Assembly (NCBI RefSeq): GCF_002289345.1
Contig: NZ_NSDG01000047.1
Span: forward strand, 73,497 to 114,295
DNA from: Pseudoalteromonas sp. HM-SA03
GTDB taxonomy: Bacteria; Pseudomonadota; Gammaproteobacteria; Enterobacterales; Alteromonadaceae
Direction of reading: 5' to 3'
DNA: 40,799 nt
Both the position numbers and the translations under genes were made by a program. Numbering within the stretch: the stretch's first letter is position 1; every line of letters starts with the position of its first letter. Positions 1 through 8,526 of this stretch are shown here, one piece after another. Under the pieces are notes generated by a model, which was given only the letters and a program-made list of their open reading frames with translations, was not told the origin of the DNA and ran no database searches.

Positions 1-3
1 GCC

Positions 4-336
4 GTGTTGAAGGTGTTAAAATCAACCCCGGTCTGGGCGAAAGAAAACAAATTGAATACACCAAAAAAAGCCAAAGTGTATAAAAAGGCAGTGCAGAAGA
101 TTATGCAGTCGTCCCATGAGTTATATCAGGAACTGTCGCAAAATCATGAATTTGAGCGTCGGTTGCAAGAAATGATTGACCTCAGAAGACTACAGATGGA
201 TAAGGCAGCTCCCTCACAGGCTACCAAACTCAATGCCGAAATATTAGCCCTTCACGCTCGCCTTGGCCGCTGTAGAAAAGCCATTTCCGCCACCGAGCAA
301 AAAATTCAAGAAGTTGAGAAAAGTCAGAGCCGTTAA
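4..336 (+). CDS. Coiled-coil protein of unknown function, possibly 5'-truncated
   Basis: I do not recognise this family. The visible product is about 110 residues, very rich in Lys, Glu and Gln. The C-terminal half (roughly residues 45-105) reads as a coiled coil of two helices. The first usable codon is a GTG at the extreme left edge with only three bases before it, so the true start may lie outside the window. Its stop codon overlaps the start of the deacetylase gene by one base (TAATG), which implies translational coupling and one transcript with the genes that follow. No signal peptide or membrane segment is seen, so it is probably cytoplasmic. Confidence 0.6.
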   Translation: MLKVLKSTPVWAKENKLNTPKKAKVYKKAVQKIMQSSHELYQELSQNHEFERRLQEMIDLRRLQMDKAAPSQATKLNAEILALHARLGRCRKAISATEQKIQEVEKSQSR

Positions 337-1241
337 TGCTTTACTACCACCCTATTTATAGCAAGTTGAGCCTGCCTGAAAAGCATCGCTTCCCTATCAG
401 CAAGTATAAAAAATTATACCAACGAATAAACACCAGTAAATTTGCTAGATTCATCAAAGAGCCTGAGCAAAAAATCACAGCTGATGCGCTGCAACTTTGT
501 CACGACAGTAATTACGTTGATGGCTTTCTAAACGGCACGTTGAGCGAAAAAGCAATTAAGAAAATGGGCTTTCCTTGGAGTGAACAACTAGTTGAACGCA
601 CTTTGATTTCTCTAGGTGGCGGTTTAGCGGCGGCAAAGTATGCGCTCGAATATGGATTTGGAGCAAACTTAAGCGGCGGCTATCATCACGCACATCGCGA
701 TTTTGGCAGCGGCTTTTGCATATTTAATGATTGGGCGGTGGTCGCGGCAACGCTCATCGCCCATCAACGAGTTGAGCGAGTGCTGATCTTCGACTGTGAC
801 GTGCATCAAGGCGATGGCACTGCAACGATCGTTGCAGATAGAGACGATATCATTACCTGCTCCATCCACTGTGAAAGTAACTTTCCTCGCGTTAAACCGC
901 AATCCGATTTGGACTTTGCCTTGCCTGTGAATACACAGGACGCGCAATATGTGGCAACTGTCCGCGAAGCCTTACAACTAGCGGTTCGATTATACCAGCC
1001 AGACATCATCCTCTATAACGCCGGCGCAGATGTCTATCAAGGCGATGAACTAGGACACTTTAGTGTTTCAAAGCAAGGTGTTAGGGCTCGAGATTCGATT
1101 GTATTTGAGTATGCTCATCACCTCAATATTCCGTTAGCTTTTGCTCTAGGTGGGGGCTATCAGCGCGACGTTGACCACCTTGTCGATATACATCAACAAA
1201 CCTTTTTGGCTTTGTTCGATAACCCCGCTATTATGATATAA
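336..1241 (+). CDS. Histone deacetylase superfamily protein (AcuC/class IV-like deacetylase)
   Basis: A 301-residue zinc-dependent deacetylase of the HDAC/AcuC/acetylpolyamine amidohydrolase superfamily, expected in the cytoplasm. Family landmarks are visible: the N-terminal HPIYSKLSLPEKHRFP substrate-loop segment, the His-His pair H117-H118 in GGYHHAHRDFGSGFC, metal ligands D155 and H157 in DCDVHQGDGTA, a third ligand D232 in NAGADVYQGDELG, and the catalytic-type Tyr275 in GGGY. All catalytic positions look intact and length is normal. In bacteria such enzymes remove acetyl groups from proteins, acetoin-pathway enzymes or polyamines; the sequence does not tell which. It begins one base inside the preceding gene and is followed 27 bases later by comFB, so it sits in a four-gene operon. 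Confidence 0.9.
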   Translation: MLYYHPIYSKLSLPEKHRFPISKYKKLYQRINTSKFARFIKEPEQKITADALQLCHDSNYVDGFLNGTLSEKAIKKMGFPWSEQLVERTLISLGGGLAAAKYALEYGFGANLSGGYHHAHRDFGSGFCIFNDWAVVAATLIAHQRVERVLIFDCDVHQGDGTATIVADRDDIITCSIHCESNFPRVKPQSDLDFALPVNTQDAQYVATVREALQLAVRLYQPDIILYNAGADVYQGDELGHFSVSKQGVRARDSIVFEYAHHLNIPLAFALGGGYQRDVDHLVDIHQQTFLALFDNPAIMI

Positions 1242-1268
1242 ACTTAAAAGGAATGTGCAGGAGGCTGT

Positions 1269-1541
1269 ATGAAGTTACATGATGATATTCATAATTATTA
1301 TGAAAAGCTGGTAGTCGAACATATCGTCCGTCGTAAGTTAGATAAAATTTATGATGAAGACGTAATGGCTGACTTTTGTTGTACTGTATTGAACCAACTA
1401 CCATCGCGTTATATTCGCTACGATGTCGACATGGAGTTTTACCTGCCTCAGCCCGAGCGTGTAAAAATGGAACAGGCGGTAGAGCGTGCGATTGATTTTG
1501 CCATATCGCAAATCGCTAAAAAGGAACAATTTCAAGTATGA
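1269..1541 (+). CDS. ComFB family protein
   Basis: A 90-residue protein matching the late competence protein ComFB family: the segment [26 protein letters not shown] (about residues 32-57) contains the characteristic CxxxxLN.LP.RY pattern. The family was named from the Bacillus comF operon but is widespread; cyanobacterial members have been reported to bind cyclic dinucleotides, so a signalling role is possible here, though this is inference. It has a strong ribosome site, AGGAGG, six bases before ATG. Its stop overlaps the start of the next small gene by four bases (ATGA). No competence genes are adjacent, so the name should not be read as function. Confidence 0.85.
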   Translation: MKLHDDIHNYYEKLVVEHIVRRKLDKIYDEDVMADFCCTVLNQLPSRYIRYDVDMEFYLPQPERVKMEQAVERAIDFAISQIAKKEQFQV

Positions 1542-1699
1542 GTACCCCTCTAGAACAAGCGCCAACTCATGTAAAACTCGCCGTCGACCTTATTATGTTG
1601 TTAGAAGAGCATGATCTTCCTGCAGAAGAAGTCATGGCTGCACTTGACATTGTCAGATCTGATTTTCAAAACAAACTAAATAACCAACAAAAAACTTAA
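1538..1699 (+). CDS. YbaM-like small protein (DUF2496)
   Basis: A 53-residue gene found by reading the sequence directly after comFB; it is short and easily missed. The product begins [20 protein letters not shown] and continues [27 protein letters not shown], which matches the E. coli YbaM pattern ([15 protein letters not shown]..., ALDIV..D...KL). Function is unknown in all organisms I know of. Its ATG overlaps the comFB stop (ATGA), so translation is probably coupled and it is the last gene of the operon starting at the left edge. The family resemblance is clear from the ordered motif; the neighbourhood with ComFB and a deacetylase differs from E. coli, where ybaM lies by priC. Confidence 0.8.
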   Translation: MSTPLEQAPTHVKLAVDLIMLLEEHDLPAEEVMAALDIVRSDFQNKLNNQQKT

Positions 1700-1799
1700 C
1701 ATTAAATATACATTTAAGTCATGCTTCTTTTTTAACCTTAGATTCTAATCAATAGTGGTTGTGCAAAACGGCACAACTGCATTTATTAAGGAAAGCAGT

Positions 1800-2594
1800 A
1801 TGACAACAACACAACTCCCTTTATTGTCTCTCGCAATTGTTGCAGCGTGTACACAATACGCTTACGCCAATGACTTTGCGGCATTAGACGAAGCCCTCCC
1901 AACACCCTACATTATCAACGGTACTGAACCTGTGTTTGATTTTGATGGTGATGGTTGCCTGCCGAGCGCTGGGATCAGTAGAACTGGCGCGCAAAATTCA
2001 GGGCTAAAAACATCGGGCCGCATCACAGGAGATTGCAGAGATGATCAATTTTTAAATACTTCTAATACTGTGCACCGCCACGCCTGTAAAACAACAACTA
2101 ACGGCGAGTATTGTGGACACTTCTATGCACTTTACTTCAAAAAAGACCAAGTGTTTGACTACTTTGGTGGTGGTCACCGCCATGACTGGGAGTATGCAGC
2201 GGTATGGACTCGAGATGGGATAGTTACACATGGTAGCTATAGCGCACATGGCGAGTTATTCACTAAACCTGCTAATGAGCTACCATTCGAAAATGGCCAC
2301 TTAAAAATTGTCTATCATAAAGACGGCATTTTGACCCATGCACTGCGCTTTGCCAAATCAAACGAAATCGCTGAAAACAACTATCACCGCTTTGTCACAC
2401 CCGCTATCATCAGTTGGTACAAAATGGCTGGAGATGGAATTTCGAACACGGCATTACGAGAAAAGCTCAATCAATATGATTATGGCTCCGCCACCTTGCC
2501 CGTTAAAGACAGTCGTTTCCTCAATAACCTCAATCGCTTTAAACCAAGTGACTACCCAACTTACGCGCAAAGTGATATAGACAACGATCAGTAA
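1800..2594 (+). CDS. Secreted NPP1/NLP family (necrosis-inducing-like) protein
   Basis: A 264-residue secreted protein of the Nep1-like (NPP1) family. The diagnostic heptapeptide GHRHDWE occurs at residues 125-131, preceded by the family's PVFDFDGDGC segment (44-53), and two Cys pairs could form disulfides. A signal peptide covers about residues 1-23, with likely cleavage after AYA. I chose the ATG at 1800 because AAGGAA lies just upstream and the hydrophobic leader then starts cleanly; an in-frame GTG at 1755 would add 15 polar residues. In plant pathogens these proteins bind sphingolipids and lyse dicot membranes; in a marine bacterium the target is unknown and could be algal or other eukaryotic membranes. 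It is monocistronic and followed by a strong hairpin. Confidence 0.88.
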   Translation: MTTTQLPLLSLAIVAACTQYAYANDFAALDEALPTPYIINGTEPVFDFDGDGCLPSAGISRTGAQNSGLKTSGRITGDCRDDQFLNTSNTVHRHACKTTTNGEYCGHFYALYFKKDQVFDYFGGGHRHDWEYAAVWTRDGIVTHGSYSAHGELFTKPANELPFENGHLKIVYHKDGILTHALRFAKSNEIAENNYHRFVTPAIISWYKMAGDGISNTALREKLNQYDYGSATLPVKDSRFLNNLNRFKPSDYPTYAQSDIDNDQ

Positions 2595-2607
2595 TTGCTG
2601 AGACAAA

Positions 2608-2633
2608 CTCACCTCATTAATCGATGAGGTGAG
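2608..2633 (+). terminator. Strong hairpin after the NLP gene
   Basis: CTCACCTCAT and ATGAGGTGAG form a perfect 10-bp stem around a six-base loop, 13 bases after the NLP stop codon. No clear U-tract follows, so it may act as a terminator or as an mRNA-stabilising 3' structure between the convergent genes. Confidence 0.55.
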
Positions 2634-2643
2634 TCGATATGCT

Positions 2644-2657
2644 ATACCAATTGGTAT
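2644..2657. repeat. Perfect 14-bp palindrome ATACCAATTGGTAT
   Basis: ATACCAATTGGTAT is its own reverse complement and lies between two convergent genes, touching the stop codon of the right one. From memory, motifs of this kind recur in intergenic DNA of Alteromonadales; a genome-wide count would be needed to call it a dispersed repeat. Confidence 0.5.
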
Positions 2658-3121
2658 TAGCCTGCGTCTTGCTTCTGCCTAAGCAACCTTGCTCGCTCTA
2701 ATTTATACTGTGCAAAGAAAATACTATCCATTTCACTTGTTTGCGGATCGATAAAATAGGCAATATCGCTTCGATATGGCTCAGGTGAGAAGTGTTTGCC
2801 ATCTTCCCAATAGAGCACAGCGTGCTTTACTAATTCACCGAGATAGGTGTGATCCCACGCATAGTGACAAAAGCCATGGTGTTCCCCCAAATTAGGTGAG
2901 TATTTTTTTTCAATCTCCGCCATTTGCCCAGTATTTTTGTAATCCGCAAATTGTTTAGCATCTTGCTCCGCCGATTGAGGATCAGTGAAATAGGCAATAT
3001 CACGCCTAGGTGGTAAGGCTTGAGGTAATCCAAATTTATCCGATATACCACTGCACTTTACGACAATCCACTGCACAAAATGCGCCCCGATAATATGGTC
3101 CCATCTCAACGCAACGTACAT
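2657..3121 (-). CDS. Small protein of unknown function with an internal duplication
   Basis: I do not recognise this 154-residue protein. It contains two copies of a motif: RRDIAYFTDPQSAEQDAKQF (about residues 39-58) and RSDIAYFIDPQTSEMDSIFF (about 117-136), each followed by A-D/Q-Y-K. The segment between them includes GFCHYAWDHTYLGELVKHAV. No signal peptide or transmembrane segment is apparent. The start is well supported by a near-perfect ribosome site (AAGGAGGT) five bases before ATG. It converges with the NLP gene and diverges from the RND pump gene, so it is transcribed alone. Confidence 0.75.
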   Translation of the reverse strand: MYVALRWDHIIGAHFVQWIVVKCSGISDKFGLPQALPPRRDIAYFTDPQSAEQDAKQFADYKNTGQMAEIEKKYSPNLGEHHGFCHYAWDHTYLGELVKHAVLYWEDGKHFSPEPYRSDIAYFIDPQTSEMDSIFFAQYKLERARLLRQKQDAG

Positions 3122-3406
3122 ATAACCTCCTTTTGAACATCATTTATCAATTATTGCAAAGAACTGATCATGCCCAGCTAAGTTTAGCCACTTCTATTGA
3201 TCTTACTAGTACAAGTTCATTTGCCTTTAATTCAGATCAAAAAGTTTTTCAAACTATAAAAAAGCGTTACAAGGTATTACAAAAATGCGCTTTATCGCTT
3301 ATTTTCGCCGATTTAGCGCTAACTTTAGCAAACGTGAATTTCACCTTACTGGCACTTTTTTTACATCCCACTACAATGCAGAAAAAGCAAGATTGGAATT
3401 TACCAA

Positions 3407-6400
3407 ATGAACGTGACACGCAGTTCGCTAAAAAATCCAGCGAGTGTAATTGTCATCTTGGTGTTGATTATTTTATTTGGGCTGTTAAGTATATTTAAAC
3501 TGCCCATTCAGTTGACGCCAGATATTGAGCAACCACAGATCACGATTTTCTCGGGATGGCGCCAAGCCGCTCCAGAAGAAATAGAATCCGTGATTATCGA
3601 GCCGCTAGAAAATGCGGTAAAAAACACACCCGGCGCACTTGAGGTTAATACCAACATCAATCGTGGTAATGGCTCTATTACGCTAACATTTGCGGTGGGT
3701 GCAAATATGCAACAAGCGATGCTTGATGTGCTAACAAACTTAAATCAGGCCCCACCGTTGCCACTTGATGCGCTAGACCCAGTCGTATTCGCTGGTGGTA
3801 ACAATGGTGAAGCAGCAGCCACTTTGCTGGTCACACCTAAAGACTATCAATCAAATAGTCTCGACTTTGATATGGCACAGTTTCAAAAGCAAATCGACGA
3901 GTTTATTGAACCGAGACTTGCACGTATTCCCGGCGTGGCACGCGTTGATCTAGCGAGTGAGCGGCCAAAAGAGCTGCGTATTACTTTCGATCCGCACAAA
4001 GCCGCCGCGCTTGGTATTAGTTTAGATCAAATCAGTAATGTACTTGCGAGCTCTCGCGATACCTCTGGAGGTCTTGCCAACGTTGGACGTCGTCAATATA
4101 CCGTGCGATTCACCGGCCAATATGACCTTTCCAGTATGGCCCAAATGCGTGTCGGCTATTCAGGAGACAGGCCGATCTACTTAGGTGATATCGCAAGTGT
4201 GGAACGCACCTTCTCAGACCGTTTGGGCATGAGTGGCCGCAATGGTAAACCAGCCTATTATATTCGGATCTCACGGGCCAACGAGGCAAATACCGTTGCC
4301 TTGCTTGATGAAATCAATCTTGCAATTGATGAATTAAACCAAGGGCCGCTGGCTGAGAATGGCTTGTCGATTGAACTCAGCTTTGATGCCTCCGTCCACA
4401 TTCGTAATGCACTTTCTTTAGTAAAAAGTAATTTAGGCCTTGGGGTACTCTTATCTTGTTTAATTCTGTGGCTATTTTTTAGAGGCTTAAAAGCAACCTT
4501 GGTGATTGCGGCCACGATCCCCGTCTCCTTGATGGTCGCCTTTCTCGCACTTAATATCTTTAACCGTAGCCTTAATGTAATCTCGTTGGCGGGATTGGCA
4601 TTTGCAGTAGGCCTTGTACTAGACGCAGCAATCATAGTCCAAGAGAATATCTCACGCTTAAGAGCTGAAGGGTTCGGCAACAAAAAAGCTGCTTTAAAGG
4701 GGGCTGCACAAGTGACCGGTGCTTTATTTGCGTCGACAACCACCAGCGTCGCCATCTTTTTACCAATTCTCTTTATGGCGGGTATTGAGGGGCAGTTATT
4801 CTCCGATTTAGCACTGACACTCTCGATTGCCGTTATTGCGTCAATGTTGTGTGCGATTACCCTTATTCCACTGGCAAATCATTTGTGGCCTGACTCTGAA
4901 CTAAAGCCAGATCCTTATCATCAATACTGGCAAAAACTCACCAATTTCATCATGAAGTTGACCAATAACAGAGTAAAGCAACTTACTTGGATTGGCGTAT
5001 TATTGGGTGGCTCGGTGTTTGCAACCATGACCATGCTGCCAAAAACTGACTTTATGCCAAGAGCCCCTACCGACGGCTTTTTCTTTAACCTAATGACACC
5101 ACCTGGTGGCAACGTGCAGTTTATGGAAGAAGAATTGCTGCTGCGCGTGAAAAAGCGCTTAATGCCCTATTACCAAGGCGAAAAAGAACCAGGTATTAAA
5201 GACTTTAATTTCTATGCTTTTGGTTCTAATGCTGGTGGCTTTATCTATTCAGCCGACCCTCAACGTGTTGAAGAATTGATGAAAGTGGCCAGAGAAGAAA
5301 TCTTCGTTGACCTTCCCGATACTCAAGTGTTTTTCTTTCGCGGTTCCATGATCCAAGTCGCCAATGGCGGCGATGGTCGCGATATTAATATTGACCTTAC
5401 AGGTCCCAATATGGACGACTTAATCTCAGCTGCTCAAGTGGCTTTGCAGGCAGTACAAACCGCTCTACCAGAGGCAACTGCCAGACCTCAGCCGCGATTG
5501 GATATGGCAGAGCCAGAGCTTAGATTAACGCCTAACGATCGCAGGATCACCCAAGCGGGATTAACGCGTCGAGATGTATCTCAAGCGGTACAAGCTTATA
5601 CCGGTGGATTATTCGTCAATGAGTATTTTGATGGTAACGAGCGTATGAACGTTATTCTTCGTGGTATCCCTTGGCAAAGCCCTGAGGAACTAAAAGCCTT
5701 GCCCATCGTAACACCTCAGTCTGGAATTCAAACTCTCGGCGAGTTGGCAAATATCGAACGTACAGTTGGCCCGACGCAACTGCGACGTGTTAACGGTCGT
5801 CGCACGGTCAGCATTGTTGTCACGCCTCCGGCAGAGATGAGCCTGCAGCAAGTGCAAACCATCTTGAGTGAACAGGTAATGCCAAAAGTGCGCGCAAGCC
5901 TACCGACCAATGCTGGTGCTATTTTGGCGGGAAATGCGCAAAAGATGAATTCCGCAATGGAAGAAATGGCGTTGAATTTTGTCCTCGCATTGTCCATTTT
6001 GTTTTTGTTAATGACCGCGCTGTTTAAGTCCGCCAAAGACAGCGCCTTGGTACTGTTAGTGATGCCTCTGGCTATCGCAGGCGGCGTGCTGGCTCTGTAT
6101 ATCTTAAACCTCTTTACCTTTCAGTCCTTGGATTTACTGACCATGATAGGCTTTATTATCTTGCTTGGGCTGGTCGTTAACAATGCCATTTTGCTGGTGG
6201 ATCAGACTCGCGTTGCGATGGCATCAGGCATGAGCCGTGAAGAATCGGTCAGACAAGCGGTGTTACTAAGAGCAAGACCTGTTTACTTGAGTACCTTAAC
6301 CAGTCTGTTTGGCATGCTGCCACTCATGCTCATGCCAGGCGTAGGCTCAGAAATCTACCGCGGCCTTGCGACCGTCATCGTCGGTGGCATGGCTATCAGT

Positions 6401-6517
6401 GCATTATTTACCTTAGTGTTGATGCCAAGTTTATTGCAACTTGGGCGGCAAACTCCGCCATCAGAAACAAACAAATCAACGGCCAAAGCCCCGCTCAGCC
6501 TAGTTGCCAATCAGTAA
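3407..6517 (+). CDS. RND efflux transporter permease subunit
   Basis: A 1036-residue inner-membrane proton-driven pump subunit of the AcrB/HAE type. The N-terminus (NVTRSSLKNPASVIVILVL, first TM; then LPIQLTPDIEQPQITI) is typical, and the protein shows the duplicated architecture of two six-TM bundles with two large periplasmic loops (about residues 35-330 and 550-850). In TM4 the AcrB Asp-Asp pair becomes Asp-Ala (GLVLDAAIIVQEN), and in TM10 the AcrB Lys is replaced by Asn (GLVVNNAILLVDQ), so its proton relay differs from AcrB. The adaptor gene follows after 14 bases; there is no TolC gene nearby, so a chromosomally unlinked outer-membrane channel is implied. Substrate cannot be predicted from sequence. 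Confidence 0.93.
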   Translation: MNVTRSSLKNPASVIVILVLIILFGLLSIFKLPIQLTPDIEQPQITIFSGWRQAAPEEIESVIIEPLENAVKNTPGALEVNTNINRGNGSITLTFAVGANMQQAMLDVLTNLNQAPPLPLDALDPVVFAGGNNGEAAATLLVTPKDYQSNSLDFDMAQFQKQIDEFIEPRLARIPGVARVDLASERPKELRITFDPHKAAALGISLDQISNVLASSRDTSGGLANVGRRQYTVRFTGQYDLSSMAQMRVGYSGDRPIYLGDIASVERTFSDRLGMSGRNGKPAYYIRISRANEANTVALLDEINLAIDELNQGPLAENGLSIELSFDASVHIRNALSLVKSNLGLGVLLSCLILWLFFRGLKATLVIAATIPVSLMVAFLALNIFNRSLNVISLAGLAFAVGLVLDAAIIVQENISRLRAEGFGNKKAALKGAAQVTGALFASTTTSVAIFLPILFMAGIEGQLFSDLALTLSIAVIASMLCAITLIPLANHLWPDSELKPDPYHQYWQKLTNFIMKLTNNRVKQLTWIGVLLGGSVFATMTMLPKTDFMPRAPTDGFFFNLMTPPGGNVQFMEEELLLRVKKRLMPYYQGEKEPGIKDFNFYAFGSNAGGFIYSADPQRVEELMKVAREEIFVDLPDTQVFFFRGSMIQVANGGDGRDINIDLTGPNMDDLISAAQVALQAVQTALPEATARPQPRLDMAEPELRLTPNDRRITQAGLTRRDVSQAVQAYTGGLFVNEYFDGNERMNVILRGIPWQSPEELKALPIVTPQSGIQTLGELANIERTVGPTQLRRVNGRRTVSIVVTPPAEMSLQQVQTILSEQVMPKVRASLPTNAGAILAGNAQKMNSAMEEMALNFVLALSILFLLMTALFKSAKDSALVLLVMPLAIAGGVLALYILNLFTFQSLDLLTMIGFIILLGLVVNNAILLVDQTRVAMASGMSREESVRQAVLLRARPVYLSTLTSLFGMLPLMLMPGVGSEIYRGLATVIVGGMAISALFTLVLMPSLLQLGRQTPPSETNKSTAKAPLSLVANQ

Positions 6518-6531
6518 GTAGTGAGAACAGA

Positions 6532-7605
6532 ATGAAAAACCTAATAAAACAGACACTTCAGGCCCTAGCACTATGTGCTGGGATCGTTGCGCCACACGCC
6601 GTCGCCGTGGTGCCAGTCACCGTCGCTGAAGTAACAAAAGCCCCTCTCACGAGCGAAATTGAAGTTAGTGGCACACTTTATGGGAAAGACGACGTGACAC
6701 TGACCGCTGGGGTTAGTGGCCGTTTGTTGTACGTAGCCGAACCCGGTACCAGCGTCGCAAAAGACGAAACCTTAGTACGGATGGACACACTCCCGCTGGA
6801 ACTCGATAAGGCCCGCCAAGCCGAATTATTAAATCGAGCCAAGATCAATTTACGCTTATATCAACAAGAATTGACTCGATTAAAAAAGCTCGCAAAAACC
6901 AGCAGTGCGGCAGAGAGCCAAGTCGATGAAATGCAAAATAAACATGACCTAGCGCTGTCAGATATCGCCTTGGCAGAAGTCGAACTTAAGGTTATTGACG
7001 ATAAGTTGTCCCGCGCAACGGTCCGTGCACCATTTGATGGCGTTATCAGTGAACGTTTTAAGCGCGCAGGTCGGGAAATAAACCGCGCCGATGAACTGCT
7101 CACCATATTAGATATCCACCATCTTGAAGTTCGCTTATATGTGCCCGTAAGGTACTTAAAGTTTTTGCAAAAAGGCATAGCGCTGCCAATCCGTTCTGGT
7201 GACTTATCGCAGCCAGATAATACGTCTGCGAAAATCACAGCGGTGATCCCCTCAACCGATCCGCGCTCACAAACCGTTGAAGTGCGTGCAACGCTCGCAG
7301 CAGATCAAACCCATACATGGGCAATTGGTCAATTAGTTGATGTGGCAGTGCCGCTCACTAGCAAACAAGCCGTATTGCTGGTTGACCGGGACGCCTTGAT
7401 ATTACGCAAGCAAGGCACCCATATCGTCAAAATAGATAAGCAAAATAAAGCCGAACAAATTCCTGTCACCGTCGGCAATGGCAAAGGCCAATGGGTGGAA
7501 ATTACTCCCCGCACCAGCGATATCTTACATGCCGGTGATAGAGTCGCCGTTCGCGGCGCAGAGCGCCTGCAAACAGGACAAGACGTCGAGGTGACAAACC
7601 CTTAA
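6532..7605 (+). CDS. RND efflux periplasmic adaptor subunit (HlyD/AcrA family)
   Basis: A 357-residue membrane-fusion protein that links the RND permease to an outer-membrane channel. It has a signal peptide (residues 1-25, cleaved near AVA), a barrel-sandwich/lipoyl half-domain (GVSGRLLYVAEPGTSVAKDE), a long alpha-helical hairpin rich in Ala, Glu, Lys and Leu (about 85-165), the returning lipoyl half (VRAPFDGVISERFKRAGREI), a beta-barrel, and a C-terminal membrane-proximal domain. It starts 14 bases after the permease stop, so the two are co-transcribed. The order permease then adaptor is the reverse of the common acrAB order. A hairpin terminator follows. Confidence 0.92.
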   Translation: MKNLIKQTLQALALCAGIVAPHAVAVVPVTVAEVTKAPLTSEIEVSGTLYGKDDVTLTAGVSGRLLYVAEPGTSVAKDETLVRMDTLPLELDKARQAELLNRAKINLRLYQQELTRLKKLAKTSSAAESQVDEMQNKHDLALSDIALAEVELKVIDDKLSRATVRAPFDGVISERFKRAGREINRADELLTILDIHHLEVRLYVPVRYLKFLQKGIALPIRSGDLSQPDNTSAKITAVIPSTDPRSQTVEVRATLAADQTHTWAIGQLVDVAVPLTSKQAVLLVDRDALILRKQGTHIVKIDKQNKAEQIPVTVGNGKGQWVEITPRTSDILHAGDRVAVRGAERLQTGQDVEVTNP

Positions 7606-7625
7606 TAGCAACCAGTTACTAGCCC

Positions 7626-7659
7626 AATGAGCTCACTCATGGACGAGCGGCTCATTTTT
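7626..7659 (+). terminator. Rho-independent terminator after the RND operon
   Basis: AATGAGC and GCTCATT form a 7-bp stem with an internal loop that can pair further, followed directly by TTTTCTTTT. Position and U-tract fit the end of the two-gene RND transcript. Confidence 0.7.
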
Positions 7660-7739
7660 CTTTTCCACCACTATATTCTCCCTTTTTGATCTATCGTAAA
7701 ACCAGTTAAACTAGCGCTATCTAAGAGTTAGGGGGTGTT

Positions 7740-8495
7740 ATGAAACGAACCAAATTAGTGAATCAATTAACGGAATTACTGAAGCCATTTCAAATTAGCG
7801 ATTACTGTCCAAATGGTCTGCAAGTGGAAGGAACAGACGAAATCCAAAAAATCGTCTCGGGTGTTACCGCCAGCCAAGCTTTAATTGATGCCGCTATTGA
7901 ACGCGGTGCAGATGCCATTTTGGTTCACCACGGCTATTTTTGGAAAGGGGAAGATCAATGTGTCACTGGCATGAAAAAGCGCCGCCTACAAGCCCTGCTT
8001 GCCAATGACATCAACTTAATCGCATACCACCTCCCACTGGATGTTCATCCTGAACTCGGGAATAACGCACAGCTCGGTAAGCTACTTGGGCTTGAATATG
8101 AAAGGCCGCTTGAACCTTGGAATAAAAATAGCGTAGCGGTAAAAGGCAAATTGACGACGCCAATGACTGCTGTTGATTTTGCCGCTTTAGTTGAAGAGAA
8201 ACTCGGTAGAAAGCCGCTCTTAAATGTTGCAGGCGATCACCCAATCAGCACCATCGCTTGGTGTACAGGTGGTGGGCAAAGCTTTATTGATCTCGCGGCA
8301 AGCCAAGGCATTGATGCCTACTTAACGGGTGAAGCTTCAGAACAAACTATTCATTCATCAAACGAACAACAAATCCACTTTATCGCGGCAGGACATCATG
8401 CCACAGAGCGATACGGCGCGAAGGCACTTGGTGAATATTTGGCTGCGCAGTATGGCTTGGATGTTGAATTTATTGATATCGACAACCCGGTTTAA
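7740..8495 (+). CDS. Nif3-like dinuclear metal centre protein (YbgI type)
   Basis: A 251-residue member of the Nif3/YbgI family, toroidal hexamers with a two-metal site in the lumen whose substrate is still unsettled (GTP cyclohydrolase-like and DNA or peptide hydrolase roles have been suggested). Visible signatures are YCPNGLQVEG near residue 22, the metal-binding ILVHHGYFWKGED (about 60-72), NLIAYHLPLDVHPELGNNAQLG (94-115), GGGQSFIDLA, TGEASEQ and the C-terminal GHHATERYGAKALGEYL. All metal ligand His and Glu positions appear present. The start follows a good GGGGGTGTT ribosome site. It is probably cytoplasmic and precedes cmoM in the same direction. Confidence 0.93.
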   Translation: MKRTKLVNQLTELLKPFQISDYCPNGLQVEGTDEIQKIVSGVTASQALIDAAIERGADAILVHHGYFWKGEDQCVTGMKKRRLQALLANDINLIAYHLPLDVHPELGNNAQLGKLLGLEYERPLEPWNKNSVAVKGKLTTPMTAVDFAALVEEKLGRKPLLNVAGDHPISTIAWCTGGGQSFIDLAASQGIDAYLTGEASEQTIHSSNEQQIHFIAAGHHATERYGAKALGEYLAAQYGLDVEFIDIDNPV

Positions 8496-8526
8496 TACCA
8501 CTTTGCTTAATTAAGTGATCTCGCAT

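Noticed and set aside
3133..3498. Open frame of 121 codons before the RND permease
   Set aside because: It overlaps the well-supported permease start by 92 bases, has no family-like sequence, and reads as AT-rich promoter DNA.
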